DNA of 64,000 bases from Rhytidiadelphus loreus (lineage: Eukaryota > Streptophyta > Bryopsida > Hypnales > Hylocomiaceae). Positions 34,591 to 46,128 of the stretch are shown here, one piece after another. Below the pieces are notes generated by a model. It was not told the origin of the DNA. It did no database searches and saw nothing but the letters and a program-made list of their open reading frames with translations. Made by a program: the position numbers and the translations under genes. Within the stretch, counting starts at the first letter, position 1; the number at the start of each line of letters is the position of its first letter. The stretch spans positions 25,246,863-25,310,862 of the forward strand of contig OX344761.1 of assembly GCA_947034895.1 (NCBI GenBank), given 5' to 3'.

Positions 34591-36905
34591 GTACATGTAC
34601 CTCCTAAGTGAGAATATAATTTTTTTTCTAATCGTGTGCCCAAACTAAAAGTTATGTGGCCCTAGACTTTTTTGACACCCTAAGCAATTTTGGCATCTTT
34701 GGAACAACCTTTGCAAAAACACTAATCAACTTTTGAAATTTGGCATGGATGAGCCTAATAAAATATGGCATACAATTGTCCAAAAACAAAAGAAAATTTA
34801 GCTTTCGAATCACATTCTAAGAGGAATCAAATTGTACTAGCTATGTCAGGGTGATTTCAAGAAAAAAATATTTTCTTCTAACTTTGAGCCCTATTATTTT
34901 GCAATTTGTGAAGTCAAAGTTCTTGAAATTTTTCCCACACATTCCAAATGTTTTTCTAAATTTTCACCATATGGATTTCAAATAAAAGCTTCTTCATTGC
35001 ACAAGAAATCATCAAAAAAAATTATAGGTTTATTACCAATTCACTTAACCCTCTTGCATTGCAAGGGAATTTAGAATAAGCTAGACTCCGTATTTGCTTC
35101 TAAAATTTTTCACAAATGAACCTAACATCATACACTTATGAATGGTCAAAATCCACATTTTTGTATAGAGTAAAAAACTTATTCCATAAAGGTTCAAAGG
35201 TTATTGACACTATTTCACAATAATGAAAAAAAATAAAAAAATAAAAAAATCTCGCTTCAAACGTTATAATCTTTCAATTCATGTTGTTGAATGGACTAAC
35301 ATTTTCCTCCACATTGTTTTATTCTTTTAACACGCTTTTGTATGGTTGGAATTTTAAAAATCAATTAACTTCTTATTTTGGACAATGCATCAAAATTGGT
35401 AATTTGGGACTTTTCCTCTTCTAAAACACCCTCTAGCCTTTTAGTAGCTTTTTTCCACATTGAGCCATTTTTTCAAGTACTAAGTTAGGTTATTTTCATC
35501 TATTTCTAATTCTAAATAGATCATTTACATATTTTTTCATTAGATTTTTTCTGATATTTTCAAATTCCATATTGGAAGGGGGACAATTTCACCAACTAAC
35601 TTTGAACTAGACATTGTTTTTTCTAAACCAACCTCCACTACACTAGTAAAGCCATTGTAGTTAAATTTTGAATGCCTACTAAAATCAAAAAATTATTCAT
35701 TTTTCCATATGACTTCAAGTGAAGCATGAAAAAGCTTCTAGAATAGAATATTAATGAATCAGTGACAAGAAAAAAATCAAATGGAATAGATGTCCTTTGA
35801 AATAATCTATTATTAGATATTACAAAAATTAGGTTGTACTTTCTATTTTGAATTTTGGCATTGTGGGGATAATGTATCCATTAGTACTTTAAAAACTGTC
35901 TCTTATATTGTTTTCCCAAATTGAATATTGTTATAAATTTGAACAATTTCTAATAGGTAAATTTAATGACAAACACAACAATTTATATTATTGTCAACAA
36001 ATATTCCTTTAGGATTTTTATTTTTAGGTTTACCTAAAAATTCTTTATAACAACATTGACTCAATATATACATTGTCGAGTATCATTGATAATATTAAAA
36101 GATAAAATATTAGGCATATATTTAGAATATACTAACAACTATAAACTTATTTTCATAGTATCTGAGTTGAATATAGTTAAGCAATGATGCAATCGCTTTC
36201 TGAAAGTAGAGATATACCATAACATGAAAGGAATCAACAAGTCATCCATATATTCAACAATCATTGTACAAGTATCTAAGGAAGTTGGAACATCATTTTT
36301 TGTATCCAAAACTATGAACAAAGATTGCTATCTTCTAATACAATGCAAATAAGTGAAATTGGAGAAAGGGCCTAAAATGAAGAATCTAGTCTACATTGTT
36401 GAATTGTCAAGTTTTGCTTTCACGTCCTTCTTGCAATTTTTGCATCTCAAGATTAATTCTTACTATTCTCATGACATTTTCTATACTTGTGTATCTAAAT
36501 TATTGTTGAATACACCTTTTGAAACAATGTCATTTTTATAAATAATTATAATTTATGAAGTTAAAATGGCAACTTTCATTTCAATGAGTCCCTTTTCAAT
36601 TCTAAAATTCTAGAATGTGTTTGAATTCTTATTCAACTTAGGAATTTTTTTAGTGATAGTGGTGCTTAGATTAATGTCATGTACTTGTCTGTAAAAAGTG
36701 CATCATGGTATAGATTGAAATCTAATGTAGAATTACATATCAAAAGTAAATTCAAAATATTCCAAAGCCATTTTTTTAGAAGGTCCTAGACACGCCATTA
36801 ACACAAGCATCCCCTTATGCAACATCACACCTTGGGAGACAACTAAACTAAATTAGTAGTGTTCAAAGTCCACCTAATGACCTAATTTCAACAAATTATT
36901 TTCTT
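34591..36905. other. AT-rich intergenic DNA, nothing recognised
   Basis: No gene, tRNA-like or clear inverted-repeat structure was seen. TTAA-CCCTCTTGC at 35045 may be a stray end of the TTAA-type family, but no partner was found. Confidence 0.5.
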
Positions 36906-37791
36906 TTAACCCCTAAAGTCCCAAGGCCATTTTTCTGTCAAAAACCACTCAAAACTCCATTTCTACTACGTTTGTCTAAAAAAACAAAAAAAATACTTTT
37001 TCTGGAATTGAAATGTAGGATCTTGAACTTTATATGTTTGAGATCGTGTGGTAAAAAATTCATGAAGTTTTACCATACAAATTGAGAGATATGAGCATTT
37101 AAAGTTGGAAAAACAAGTTTTTTTTAACACTATACTACAATTTTAGATGACTTTGATCTCTATTTGTGGAAAAAAAGTGTACTACGGAATTAAAATTTAA
37201 AACTTATTGTGTTGAAGAATTGAGTTGGGAGTCTAGGAAAAAAAATTCAAAAAATAACAACTTGATTTTCATAATTCAAAAAATTATCAAGTAGAAGTAG
37301 GTCCAAGATTGAAAGAAAAACTAAATTGCTAATAGCTCTTAGATGGGATTGAAATACAATAATCCCAATAGTGAGATTTTTCTAGCAAGCAAACTTAACC
37401 TTTTCAAAAAAAAATTTGAAAAAATTTGAAAATTGCATTGTGAAATGAATTCTATAACTAGTTTCTATAAGTTATTTTTTCAAGATTGCCCAAAAAATAA
37501 GATTGTTCATAACTTTCACATCACTAATAAAAATGGAATGAATCAAAGCTTCAGATGTAGAAAAAAAAACATAATCTTTGAGAAAAAAAAATTTGAATTT
37601 TTTTTTGAATTTTTTTAATAAACTTTTGCTTCCGGGCACCAATTGAAATAAAAATTATATTCCCATGTAGCTTATCAGCTTTTCTATCTTGAAAAAAAGT
37701 TTCAAAAAATTAGGGTAATATTTCAGCCCATAGGAACCTGCCCAAATTCCAAATTGTCCCCCTGAGGGGACAATGGGACTTTAGGGGTTAA
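36906..37791 (+). mobile_element. 886-bp TTAA-flanked TIR element (reference copy of the long subfamily)
   Basis: The ends TTAA-CCCCTAAAGTCCCA (36906) and TGGGACTTTAGGGG-TTAA (37791) are perfect inverted repeats over 18 bases including TTAA. Internal landmarks are GGCCATTTTTCTGTCAAAAA near the left, AAAAATGGAATGAATCAAAG, and ACCAATTGAAATAAAAATTA. Near the right is a small palindrome, TGTCCCCCTGAGGGGACA. These recur at 49854-50767, 60934-61825 (reversed), 62268-63353 and, in part, 6273. No coding frame is present, so the element is non-autonomous. Confidence 0.75.
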
Positions 37792-39024
37792 ATCAACACT
37801 AATTTCAAGAAGTAACTAATGGGAGATGAAGACAAAGTTATATGAAGCAACTAATGAGGGTTTAAGCATTTTGTATTTCAAGGATGTCCAATTAAGGGTA
37901 GTCTACAGTAGATGTTCCTATGACCTCTACTTAAAAAAATTAATAGTTTATTCACATAGTCTCTGAAAATTTTCAAATTAATTATTGCTTTCACTTTCAC
38001 TTTCACTTTCATTTCCTAACACCTTGGAGTGAATTTTTTCCTAATTTGTTTCAAAGATGGTAGATCTCAATTGAAAAGTGTTCGTTTTAGATGATGATGC
38101 CTTGTGTCTAATTTGTCCTATGAAAATAGGCTTGGATCATTTTATTTTTAACCCTTAAATGTTAGACTAGTGATTGTGGAAATCTTACCTTTTGATATAG
38201 TATGACATCATCTACTTTAAAAATAAATAAAAAATCATTGGAAGTAAAGCTATTGTACATGATCTCTCCTTCTTACACAAAAGTCCAACGAAAAACAATT
38301 GTACTAAGAGGGGCAACCTCTTTCAGGGGGGTAACACCAACCACACTAATTGAACAACCCCTATACTCAATTTTGTATGTTTTTTAAACAAATGGAGGGG
38401 CCATACTCGATTTTTGAAAAAATTACCTGTCATTAGAATCAATATTTACGACAAGCCAAAAACCCTGCCATAATTTATATAAAAAAATTCCATTCATGTG
38501 AAATCGAGATGAGGTGGCAGCCAGCCTGGCAATTCCAAATGTTACCCTCAATAAATAATGTATTCAATGCCCATTTCCTCTAACTCCGTCCACCCCTGCC
38601 CCTGTAGCCCTAATTTCACAAATTCCATCCATAATGCCGCCTCAGCATTTACTAACTTAGGTTTTAAGTTGTTCTAGCGCCGGATTGGGTTTAATAGTCA
38701 TTGAGCACCTTCTGTCAGTGGATAAAAAAGGGCTATTAATACTAATTACAAGCATAGTTATCATTCCATTCATGAGCCATTATACAGCAACTAATTATTA
38801 TGCCCTTTATTAAGTTACTACGCTTAATTGGGTAACGGTTATTTAATATTCATTCGCTTTATCCCGCTATTAGTCAGGATTTGAAAGTTTTTTGTTTTTG
38901 ATTTTTGTATTTTGGAAACTGCCTGATGAGGAACAAGATTTGAGGTTTGAATTTCACATTGAAAATTGAGAAAATTTCAAAAGAAAAGGGGGAAAAAATG
39001 AGGAAATTAGATCAATTCAGATGC
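37792..39024. other. Intergenic DNA, no gene seen
   Basis: A short TTTCAC run lies at 37990-38012. A more GC-balanced stretch (38500-38900) shows no recognisable coding sequence. TAACCCTTAAATG at about 38150 may be a stray TTAA-type end. Confidence 0.45.
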
Positions 39025-39039
39025 TGATAAGGGATTTTT

Positions 39040-40296
39040 TTTAATTTTTTTAACAGATGGGAAAACCACTGCATTAAAAAATGAACCGAAACAACAACCA
39101 AGGCTGGAGGCTGGACAAATGAAGAGAAAAGAGTAGAAACGAAACCAGAACAAGGACCAAAAAAGAAGAGAAACCGGCTAACCTACATAAAAAGGCAAAC
39201 AACATGGGAACTCTTGTGCCACCTAATGGAGTTGCCTTCATGTGAAGCAAGAAGTCGGGATTTAAGCCAAATCTTGTCAAACTTAGTACAGATGAGGGTG
39301 GCTTGATGCGGTTGGTGATGGGCGGCAATTTGAGCCTTGAGTTGAGCGGCACGTTCAGAGTCCAAGAGGGCATCCCAAAGAGCTTGTTGAATGACTCCAT
39401 GTGGCCAAAGGTTTTGAGAAAAAACTTTGTAGTTGCATGCGATCCAAATAAGCCAAAGGGAAGAACCACGAAGGATAGACCAAATAAGTCATACACTAAG
39501 AAATCTTCGTGGAAGAGACGATCCAAAGATACATAAAGTATGGCCAAAGCGAGGGTGGGGACCCAACACTGGTTGTACTCTTAATAGGTGGTGAAGGATG
39601 GACTGCACATACTCCCAAACCTCGAAAGCTCTAGGGCACTGGTAGAATCGATGAAGGGGGGGTTCATCAGTGTCTAAGGAACAACAACTACATCTAATAT
39701 CCAAACCTGGATGGATTCTTGCTCGCCAAGAGTGAACGGCCACTGCATTATGCCAAACATACCACGTGAAAGTTGCCTCTTCTTGTGATCTAGCCTTGTG
39801 CCACACGTCCTTCCAGTCGGGGTTAAAGGAAGAAGAGAGAATGTTTGGCCACTTCGAAGGAATGGAACGCTTTGGCTAACGGAGTTGGTTGAGGAGTTGC
39901 CTACCATGTGAGGTTGTATAAGAAAGAAGTGGCTTTCCATCACTCCAATGCCACCTTCCACGGTCATAGATGTGGGGATGAATATACCCTGGAAAAAAAA
40001 CTCTGGTTTACGATTGCGGCTTTTTTGAAGCTCAACAATTTGTACTCTACGGATGTGTCTGGTATAGTGCTCCATAGTGTTGGAGTGTGGAAGTAAGGAG
40101 AGTTGCCTAGAGATCTTACCAACCACTACTCTAGTTGATACTCCTGATAGTGATAGAAGTTGAGGTGCAGATCGTAAAACCTCATTCCTTTGGCCAACGG
40201 ATTGCCATACAACCAATGGGAGTATGTCATTGGGCTGATGGAAAATGCCTAGCTAGTCACCCTCCTGTGTGAGGCTGATGGAAAATGCTAAGTAGT
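39040..40296 (-). mobile_element. 5'-truncated plant LINE (L1-type) with zf-RVT region
   Basis: The minus strand carries the C-terminal part of a plant LINE ORF2. FTWYVWHNAVAVHSWRARI leads into the zinc-binding pattern CSCC...DEPPLHRFYQC with FEVW (about 39600-39780). After one frameshift come SSLWLIWIACNYKVF and LLDSERAAQLKAQIAAHH (39300-39480), as in zf-RVT tails of plant LINEs. The 3' end is a poly-A-like tail (T/A run at 39036-39052). TGATAAGGGATTTTT occurs on both sides (39025-39039 and 40297-40311), a 15-bp target-site duplication. Reverse transcriptase and endonuclease regions are missing, so it was truncated at insertion and is dead. An internal short duplication (GGCTGATGGAAAATGC at about 40232 and 40273) lies near the 5' end. 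Confidence 0.8.
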
Positions 40297-40310
40297 TGAT
40301 AAGGGATTTT

Positions 40311-40690
40311 TAAATACTTTTTTTTGAGCAAATGGAAGAACCATTGCATTATTAAAAATTAATTAAAATAGCCAAGCCAAAGGTTGTATAATGATGAAAA
40401 ACAAGCACAAACAAAGGAAAAGTCACAACGGAGCTAAAAAAAATAGAAGACAAAGGACACTTGGTTCAAATAATGCAATCTCCATTCCTACTAGCAAGGA
40501 TTGGAAAGTTAAGCCAAATACTATCAAAGTTCCTCCAAAAAAACACCAGCTAGTTGGAGTGATTTTAAACTACTAAATGCGCAATCATTTGCACCGCTCG
40601 GCTTGAGTGTAACAAAGCATCCCAAAGGGCTTTGTGAAAGAGCTTTTTCAATACTAAAGTAGGCCAATTCTAGTGATCATTTATATTTTT
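40311..40690 (-). mobile_element. Second, older 3' fragment of a related LINE
   Basis: This segment aligns with 39050-39415 of the neighbouring LINE. Both have a T-rich start followed by AT GG..ACCA(C/T)TGCATTA. Both share TAAGCCAAATA/CT...TCAAA, then GCTCGGCTTGAG versus GTTGAGCGGC, and AGCATCCCAAAGGGCTTTGTG versus GGCATCCCAAAGAGCTTGTTG. It is more diverged and has no frame. The younger LINE appears to have inserted right at its tail. Confidence 0.65.
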
Positions 40691-41201
40691 AAATATGATT
40701 TTTCTATTCTTTGGTTACACAAGCTTTATGGCTTGATCTAGGGGACAAAGATGAACTCACAAGGACTACACTAATTTACCTAATTAGTAAGGTTGCAAAG
40801 TTAATGTAGACATGTAAACCTTGCAACAACAATGACCCCGTTGTAAAAAATGTAGTCATTTCTCTAGTTTGAAAAAAAAATTCACACTTTAAAATGATCT
40901 TGAAGTCAAGATACAACAAAATAATGGTTGATTGGGTCCTCGTGGATTAAATTTGAAGTTGTATCTAAAATTTGAATGAAAATTTGTAAGGGTCGATACA
41001 TGACCATCCAAATGAATGAAATTGTGACAATAGGTCATGACAATGTCTATTTAATATTATTATTATATATAGTATGACATGCAATAATGAAATAAATGAG
41101 TGTATGTTGAATGAAAATTTTGTTGAGGATAATTTAACCACTACACTTAGAAAATATGTTTCATTTGGCACCAAGTTGTAATAGAAGAGCTTGGTTCCAT
41201 A
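40691..41201. other. AT-rich spacer, nothing recognised
   Basis: The DNA between the LINE fragments and the CACTA-like element holds no gene or recognisable repeat. Confidence 0.5.
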
Positions 41202-41638
41202 CTGTACAACAACGGCACTGTTTTATGACTGCAAAAATATGACTGAGGATGACTGGCGACTACTCGCAGTCATATTCTTGGAGGTCAATACTTTGGGGAT
41301 AAATATGACTGCAAAATATGACTGCCAATCGTTTTTGGATCTTATACTTCACGGGCGTATATTATACGTCCGTTGGGAACACCAAAGTATTTCATAGGGA
41401 ACGGTAGGGAACTCGTTTGAGAACATTGAGTTATAATATTGGTCATATTTTCATGGTAGTAAGTTTTTTTGGTTTTCGGGCAACCTAAAAAAAACATGGG
41501 CAATCCAAAAAAATATAGACAAGATATTGTTTAAAATTTTGAAACCTAATCACCACTTTTTAAGGGTTTTGAAACCCTAACCACTACTTCTGTTTACTCT
41601 TCTTCCTTATTTTTTGTTGTTTCTTGTCTCTTGTCTCT

Positions 41639-41905
41639 TTGAGTTCACTCTTCTTTCTTAGTTGTTGTGTTTTGTTGCATCTTGAGTTCACTCTTCTTTC
41701 TTAGTTGTTGTGTTTTGTTGCATCTTGAGTTACTCTTACTTCTTAGAGTTGTTGTGTTTTGTTACATCTTGAGTTACTCTTACTTCTTAGAGTTGTTGTT
41801 TTTTGTTGCATCTTGAGTTACTCTTACTTCTTAGAGTTGTTGTCTTTTGTTGCATCTTGAGTTACTTTTACTTCTTAGAGTTGTTGTCTTTTGTTGCATC
41901 TTCAC
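41639..41905 (+). repeat. T-rich tandem repeat of 43-44 bp inside the CACTA-like element
   Basis: About six units of the form CTTAGAGTTGTTGTGTTTTG, then TTGCATCTTGAGTTACTCTTACTT, repeat with a 43-44 bp period. A degenerate continuation reaches about 42120. The plus-strand frame across it (Leu/Phe-rich, 41803-42165) is a by-product of the composition. Confidence 0.7.
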
Positions 41906-42867
41906 TCTTGCTTCTTGTTTTTTTCTTCTTGCATCTTAATTCTTTCTTCTTCTTATTTCTTGTTTATTTTTGTTGCATTTTAATTCTTTTTTATTGTTTC
42001 TTGTTACCTCTTAATAGTTGCTCATTGTTTCTTGTGCATCTTAACTTGTATTTGTTGTTATCTTTTAGCACTTGTTGCCTTTTTTCTTCTTGTTCTTTGC
42101 ATCACCATTGTTTTTCTTCTTACCCTAAATTTGTATTACATATTTTCTATTGTTGTAAACTTTGAAGATTGAGCTTTGTTGTATGTTCATTAAAATTTAA
42201 CCTCCTATTTCTTTAATTGTATATGTAGGCAACAAAATTAGAACAAAGTCGTTGGAGGCTACTTGCAACTCACTTCATATTATTGTAAGAAATATAGTCT
42301 CTATTGACTTGTGTAAGTAATTCATTGTGATATACATATTTTGTATTTGTGACTAATAAATTATAAATGTCATTGAAAGGAGCCACATTCCTTCTTATAT
42401 ATTCCCTCTCTAATATAAATGTTTCTTGTATATCTTTAAAATCATATGTATTTGTTTTTAACTACATAAAATCTTTTATTCAATTGTTAAATCATTTTAA
42501 TGTATGATTGCAAATATGCTTAGGTATCCTACAACCGTTGTATGATTTGTTCAATTCATAGTTCAAAATACATATCAATAAAAAAATGACTACTTGGAGT
42601 CACAAAATGATTATAATAATTTCCAAAAAATGACTAGGTGCTCTCAATATGACTGAGAAGAGTTGTTTTACAAATCATCAAAAAACATGACTCACCGCAT
42701 TCATATTTTACATGACTACAAAATATGACTCATCGCAGTCATATTCCACATGACTGCAAAATATGACTGACTACAATTATATTTCATGTCATCAAAAAAT
42801 ATGACTCAACACAGTCATATTCCACAAAATATGACTGACCACAATCATATTCCACGTCATCAAAAAA

Positions 42868-43138
42868 TATGACTCAACGCAGTCATATTCCACAAAATAT
42901 GACTCAACGCAGTCATATTCCACAAAATATGACTCAACGCAGTCATATTCCACAAAATATGACTCAACGCAGTCATATTCCACAAAATATGACTCAACGC
43001 AGTCATATTCCACAAAATATGACTCAACGCAGTCATATTCCACAAAATATGACTCAACGCAGTCATATTCCACAAAATATGACTCAACGCAGTCATATTC
43101 CACAAAATATGACTCAACGCAGTCATATTCCACAAAAT
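42868..43138. repeat. Nine near-identical 30-bp palindromic units
   Basis: The unit ATATGACTCAACGCAGTCAT plus ATTCCACAAA is repeated nine times without spacers, with less regular copies on either side (from about 42690 and to 43200). Each unit contains ATATGACT and AGTCATAT arms around a 6-bp centre. This is an expanded subterminal motif of the CACTA-like element. It produces repetitive frames on both strands that are not genes. Confidence 0.85.
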
Positions 43139-43474
43139 ATGACTGAGCAGTCATATTCCACGTCATCAAAAAATATGACTCAATGTAGTCATATTCCACG
43201 TAGGATTTTTTCATTTACCCGGGCAGCTTAATAAAAAGTCAAAGAAAGTCAAAATATACGCCTTGTTGGCATACTATGGCTAATTATGGGTATTTATACC
43301 CCTCAACTTATATGACTGCCAATATGACTAATGTCTGAAGCGACTGCTTCTAAACGACTGCTACAGTCATATTCCGAGTCATCTACAATGATTTTTGCGC
43401 CAGTCATATTTTTTGATTTTACGACTGACTGCAGTCGTTTTTTGCAGTCATAAAACACTGCTTTTGTTGTAGTG

Positions 43475-45104
43475 ATAGTCCCAAATGGGTACCATTCTAG
43501 TATCCACATAAACCTTTAGATCCAATCTCTTCTATTGTGGCATGGTGTTTTAGGCTCTCCTTCCTACTAGTGACCTATCTAAGCTTCATTACTCTAAAAA
43601 GTGAACTTCATCTTCAATGCTTTTGCTAAAAAATAGACTCCAAGTACATACCTCATTTTATGATGTAACTCCAAACTACATACTTCATTTTATGAACACT
43701 TACAACAACCTTGGATGTACAATGGAAAATACTATGCTTGCATGTAAGTTTTGTTGTGGGAAGGTATTACATGTTTCAAGATTCAAATATAAATTAAGTC
43801 TTCTTTTTTGAATTTTTTGAATTTTAGAAATATTACAAGTGAAATATGTCTAATGGTTGCAGAGTTTTTCTTTTGCATTGCCTAATTCTTGAAAAAAATT
43901 TAAATTATATAAGAAATTGCAAACATTTTAAAGTGTAAACCATTTATTTAATGATCATTGTTAATTGAAAAGATGAAACAACCAAGAAAAGTCATGTGGT
44001 AATCAACAAACACATCAATTGAGAAAAGACACGACAATAGAAAACAAGAAAAGTTGTAGCAAACAAAATCCAAAGAATTGTGGTAGAAAAAATCCAAAAA
44101 ATTAATAGCCAAAAGTCCTAAAATTCTAGAATGTGATTATCATCTTGCCGAAACCATTGAAGACTTAAAAAATAAAGTAATCATCCATCATTTGACCCTA
44201 ATGGTAAGTTACCATTCAAGAGTTAAAAAATAAAGTATATCATCAATCATTTCACCCTAATGGTAAGTTCCTCATTTGGCAAACAAGTCCATGTTCATTA
44301 GTAAAATTTTATAAAATCTGATTTAAAAAAAATTGAAACAAATAGACGTAATTCTATGGATAGGAAAACAACCCAAAGAATTAAGCAATTCATAGTCAGC
44401 GTGGTTAAATTTTTTGGAGGTGGGAAGAACTTCGGGAAGAAGGAACACTCATCACGAAATTGCTAAAAAGTTCATGTGTGGCTACATGGGCATTTGATTT
44501 GTCAGTGTTTGGGATTTTCTTGAGTTTTACCAACTATTTTCCTTTAATTTCCATATCAAATCATTTTTTCAACTATGGAGTTTGTTTTTCTCTTTCTCTC
44601 CTTTTCACTCTAAAAGGAATTTTTATACAAATTTCCATCATTTTTTTCCCAATATTTTCAAATTGCAACCAAGTTTTTTTCCCAGTCCCACCTCCCGGGT
44701 AGCATTTAATTGACTACAACGGAATTTGAATTAAATGCTTCTTGCCCCACCTGTGCTTTCTTGTTGCAATGGTCCTCATGGAAATCAATGTCAACCACAT
44801 AAACTCAATTATGCAGCCATGAGCCATCCTTAATCCATAAACGACGTGGAGGACGTTTTTTGGCAGATGAATGACAAAGAATCTCTCCACGTGGAATAGA
44901 AGTGCAATTATTCATCCTCCAAAATTTGTGTAACAAGGGAATATCTTCTACAATATTTTATTCTTCCAATGAGTATTTTTTAATTTTTTTTAAATCAACA
45001 ATTCACACAGTGACAAAACAAACGATTTCCATAGTGACTGGACCGGCGTTCAAGGGTTAAATGTATGAAGGATGAAATCCCCCAAACACAAATGAATGCA
45101 AGAC
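43475..45104. other. AT-rich intergenic DNA, minor repeats only
   Basis: A two-copy tandem of about 57 bp lies at 44165-44278 (AATAAAGTA..TCATCCATCATTT, CACCCTAATGGTAAGTT). TTCAAGGG-TTAA at 45060 looks like a right end of the TTAA-type family without a visible partner. No gene was seen. Confidence 0.45.
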
Positions 45105-45333
45105 TTAACCCTTAAGCACTCTAACGTCTATATTCTGGATGATGAATATAGGGCTTGGAAGTATTGTTTAGTCTAAGTAACTTCTCATTCATCCAATGTA
45201 GCACTTGAATCTTGAAAAGACAACCTTCCTTGATGATATGTTTTATGCAATTGCAGTAAATGATATTTATGTACAAAAATATAAGCAAAAATGTGCCAAA
45301 ATTAGAAAAAAGATCAAGGCGTTAAGGGGGTAA
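45105..45333. mobile_element. 229-bp TTAA-type element
   Basis: It starts TTAA-CCCTTAAGCACTC (45105) and ends GGCGTTAAGGGG-GTAA (45333), so the right flank is TTAA with one change. It is non-coding. The left end CTCTAACGTCTATATTCTGG resembles that of the element at 46129 (CTCTGACGTCCATTTTCTAG). Confidence 0.5.
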
Positions 45334-46128
45334 AGTGGTCATTCAAAGTCTACGGTTCTACCCAAAGGATAAACAATGGAATTTTTTAAATTTTCCACTC
45401 ATGATAAAATTTGAAATTTTGAATTAGAAGCACCAAATTAGATAAGAAGTGAAGAACACAATAGAAGAGGTGAAGAGTGCATGACAATAAGGGCCAATTT
45501 CCACCTAGAGGATGAGCCAATTTGTTGTGTTAAAGGCCCAAAATTCTCATTCATGATTGGATAGAAGGCTATAATTGGTCCTAATTCCTTTTCACCTCGA
45601 AGTCAAGCCAATTAGGTGGAATGATTTTTTAATTCAAAAAGAAATCATTTGATATGGCCCGAGCTCAATGAATTGGATGCACTAGGAATGGAAGGCCAAT
45701 TCTTGGTTTGGGGGCCAATATTAGATTTCAGTTAAAAAACTTTATTCACATAAAATGTTATTTTCTTCAAAAAATATGATCTTTTGGATTTAGTGCAATT
45801 AGACACAAGGGGAAATTGATGTCCTCTATGTCTAAAATAGCTTTGAAAGAGAGAGAAAGAAGGACCGAAATTTTGTAGTTTTTATTGAAGGCCATTACAT
45901 TACACATGGGAGAATTGACCATGTTATAATCTTATTTCTCTTGAGTACTTGAAGCCAACCTTAAGCCTAAAAGGCGCTGAAATTTTGTGCAATTGGCCTC
46001 AAGGGGAATTGGCTTAGCCTTTAGGTGTACAACAACCCTAAGCAACCACAAAATAGAGTTAATTTAATTTTACATTTAACCTTGGTTGGGGGAAGACATA
46101 TGCAAGACACAAACTTCAAATGACCACT
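45334..46128. other. Intergenic DNA, nothing recognised
   Basis: AT-rich sequence without gene-like frames or clear inverted termini. Confidence 0.45.

Larger units (their letters stand above)
41202..43474. mobile_element. 2.27-kb non-autonomous CACTA-like (EnSpm) element
   Basis: The right end is the inverted sequence CACTACAACAAAAGCAGTG followed by TTTTATGACTGCAAAAA. The left end is CTGTACAACAACGGCACTG followed by the same TTTTATGACTGCAAAAA, so it is slightly mutated in its first bases. ATA flanks both sides (41199-41201, 43475-43477), matching the 3-bp duplication of CACTA elements. Subterminal zones are full of ATGACTGC / GCAGTCAT motifs in both orientations, as expected of CACTA subterminal transposase-binding repeats. 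The middle is T-rich with tandem units and has no transposase, so movement would need help from elsewhere. Confidence 0.75.

Noticed and set aside
39074..40216. Two minus-strand frames of 157 and 180 codons as genes
   Set aside because: They are out-of-frame readings of the decayed LINE. The meaningful peptides lie in other frames.
41803..42165. Leu/Phe-rich 120-codon frame
   Set aside because: It follows a T-rich tandem repeat and has no protein features beyond composition.
42868..43138. Possible CRISPR-like array
   Set aside because: The 30-bp units are directly abutting with no spacers, and they lie within a plant CACTA-like element.
42792..43231. Repetitive frames on both strands (YFVEYDCVES-type and TQRSHIPQNM-type) of 91-140 codons
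   Set aside because: They come from translating nine 30-bp palindromic DNA units. The period is a multiple of three, so every frame stays open. No gene is implied.
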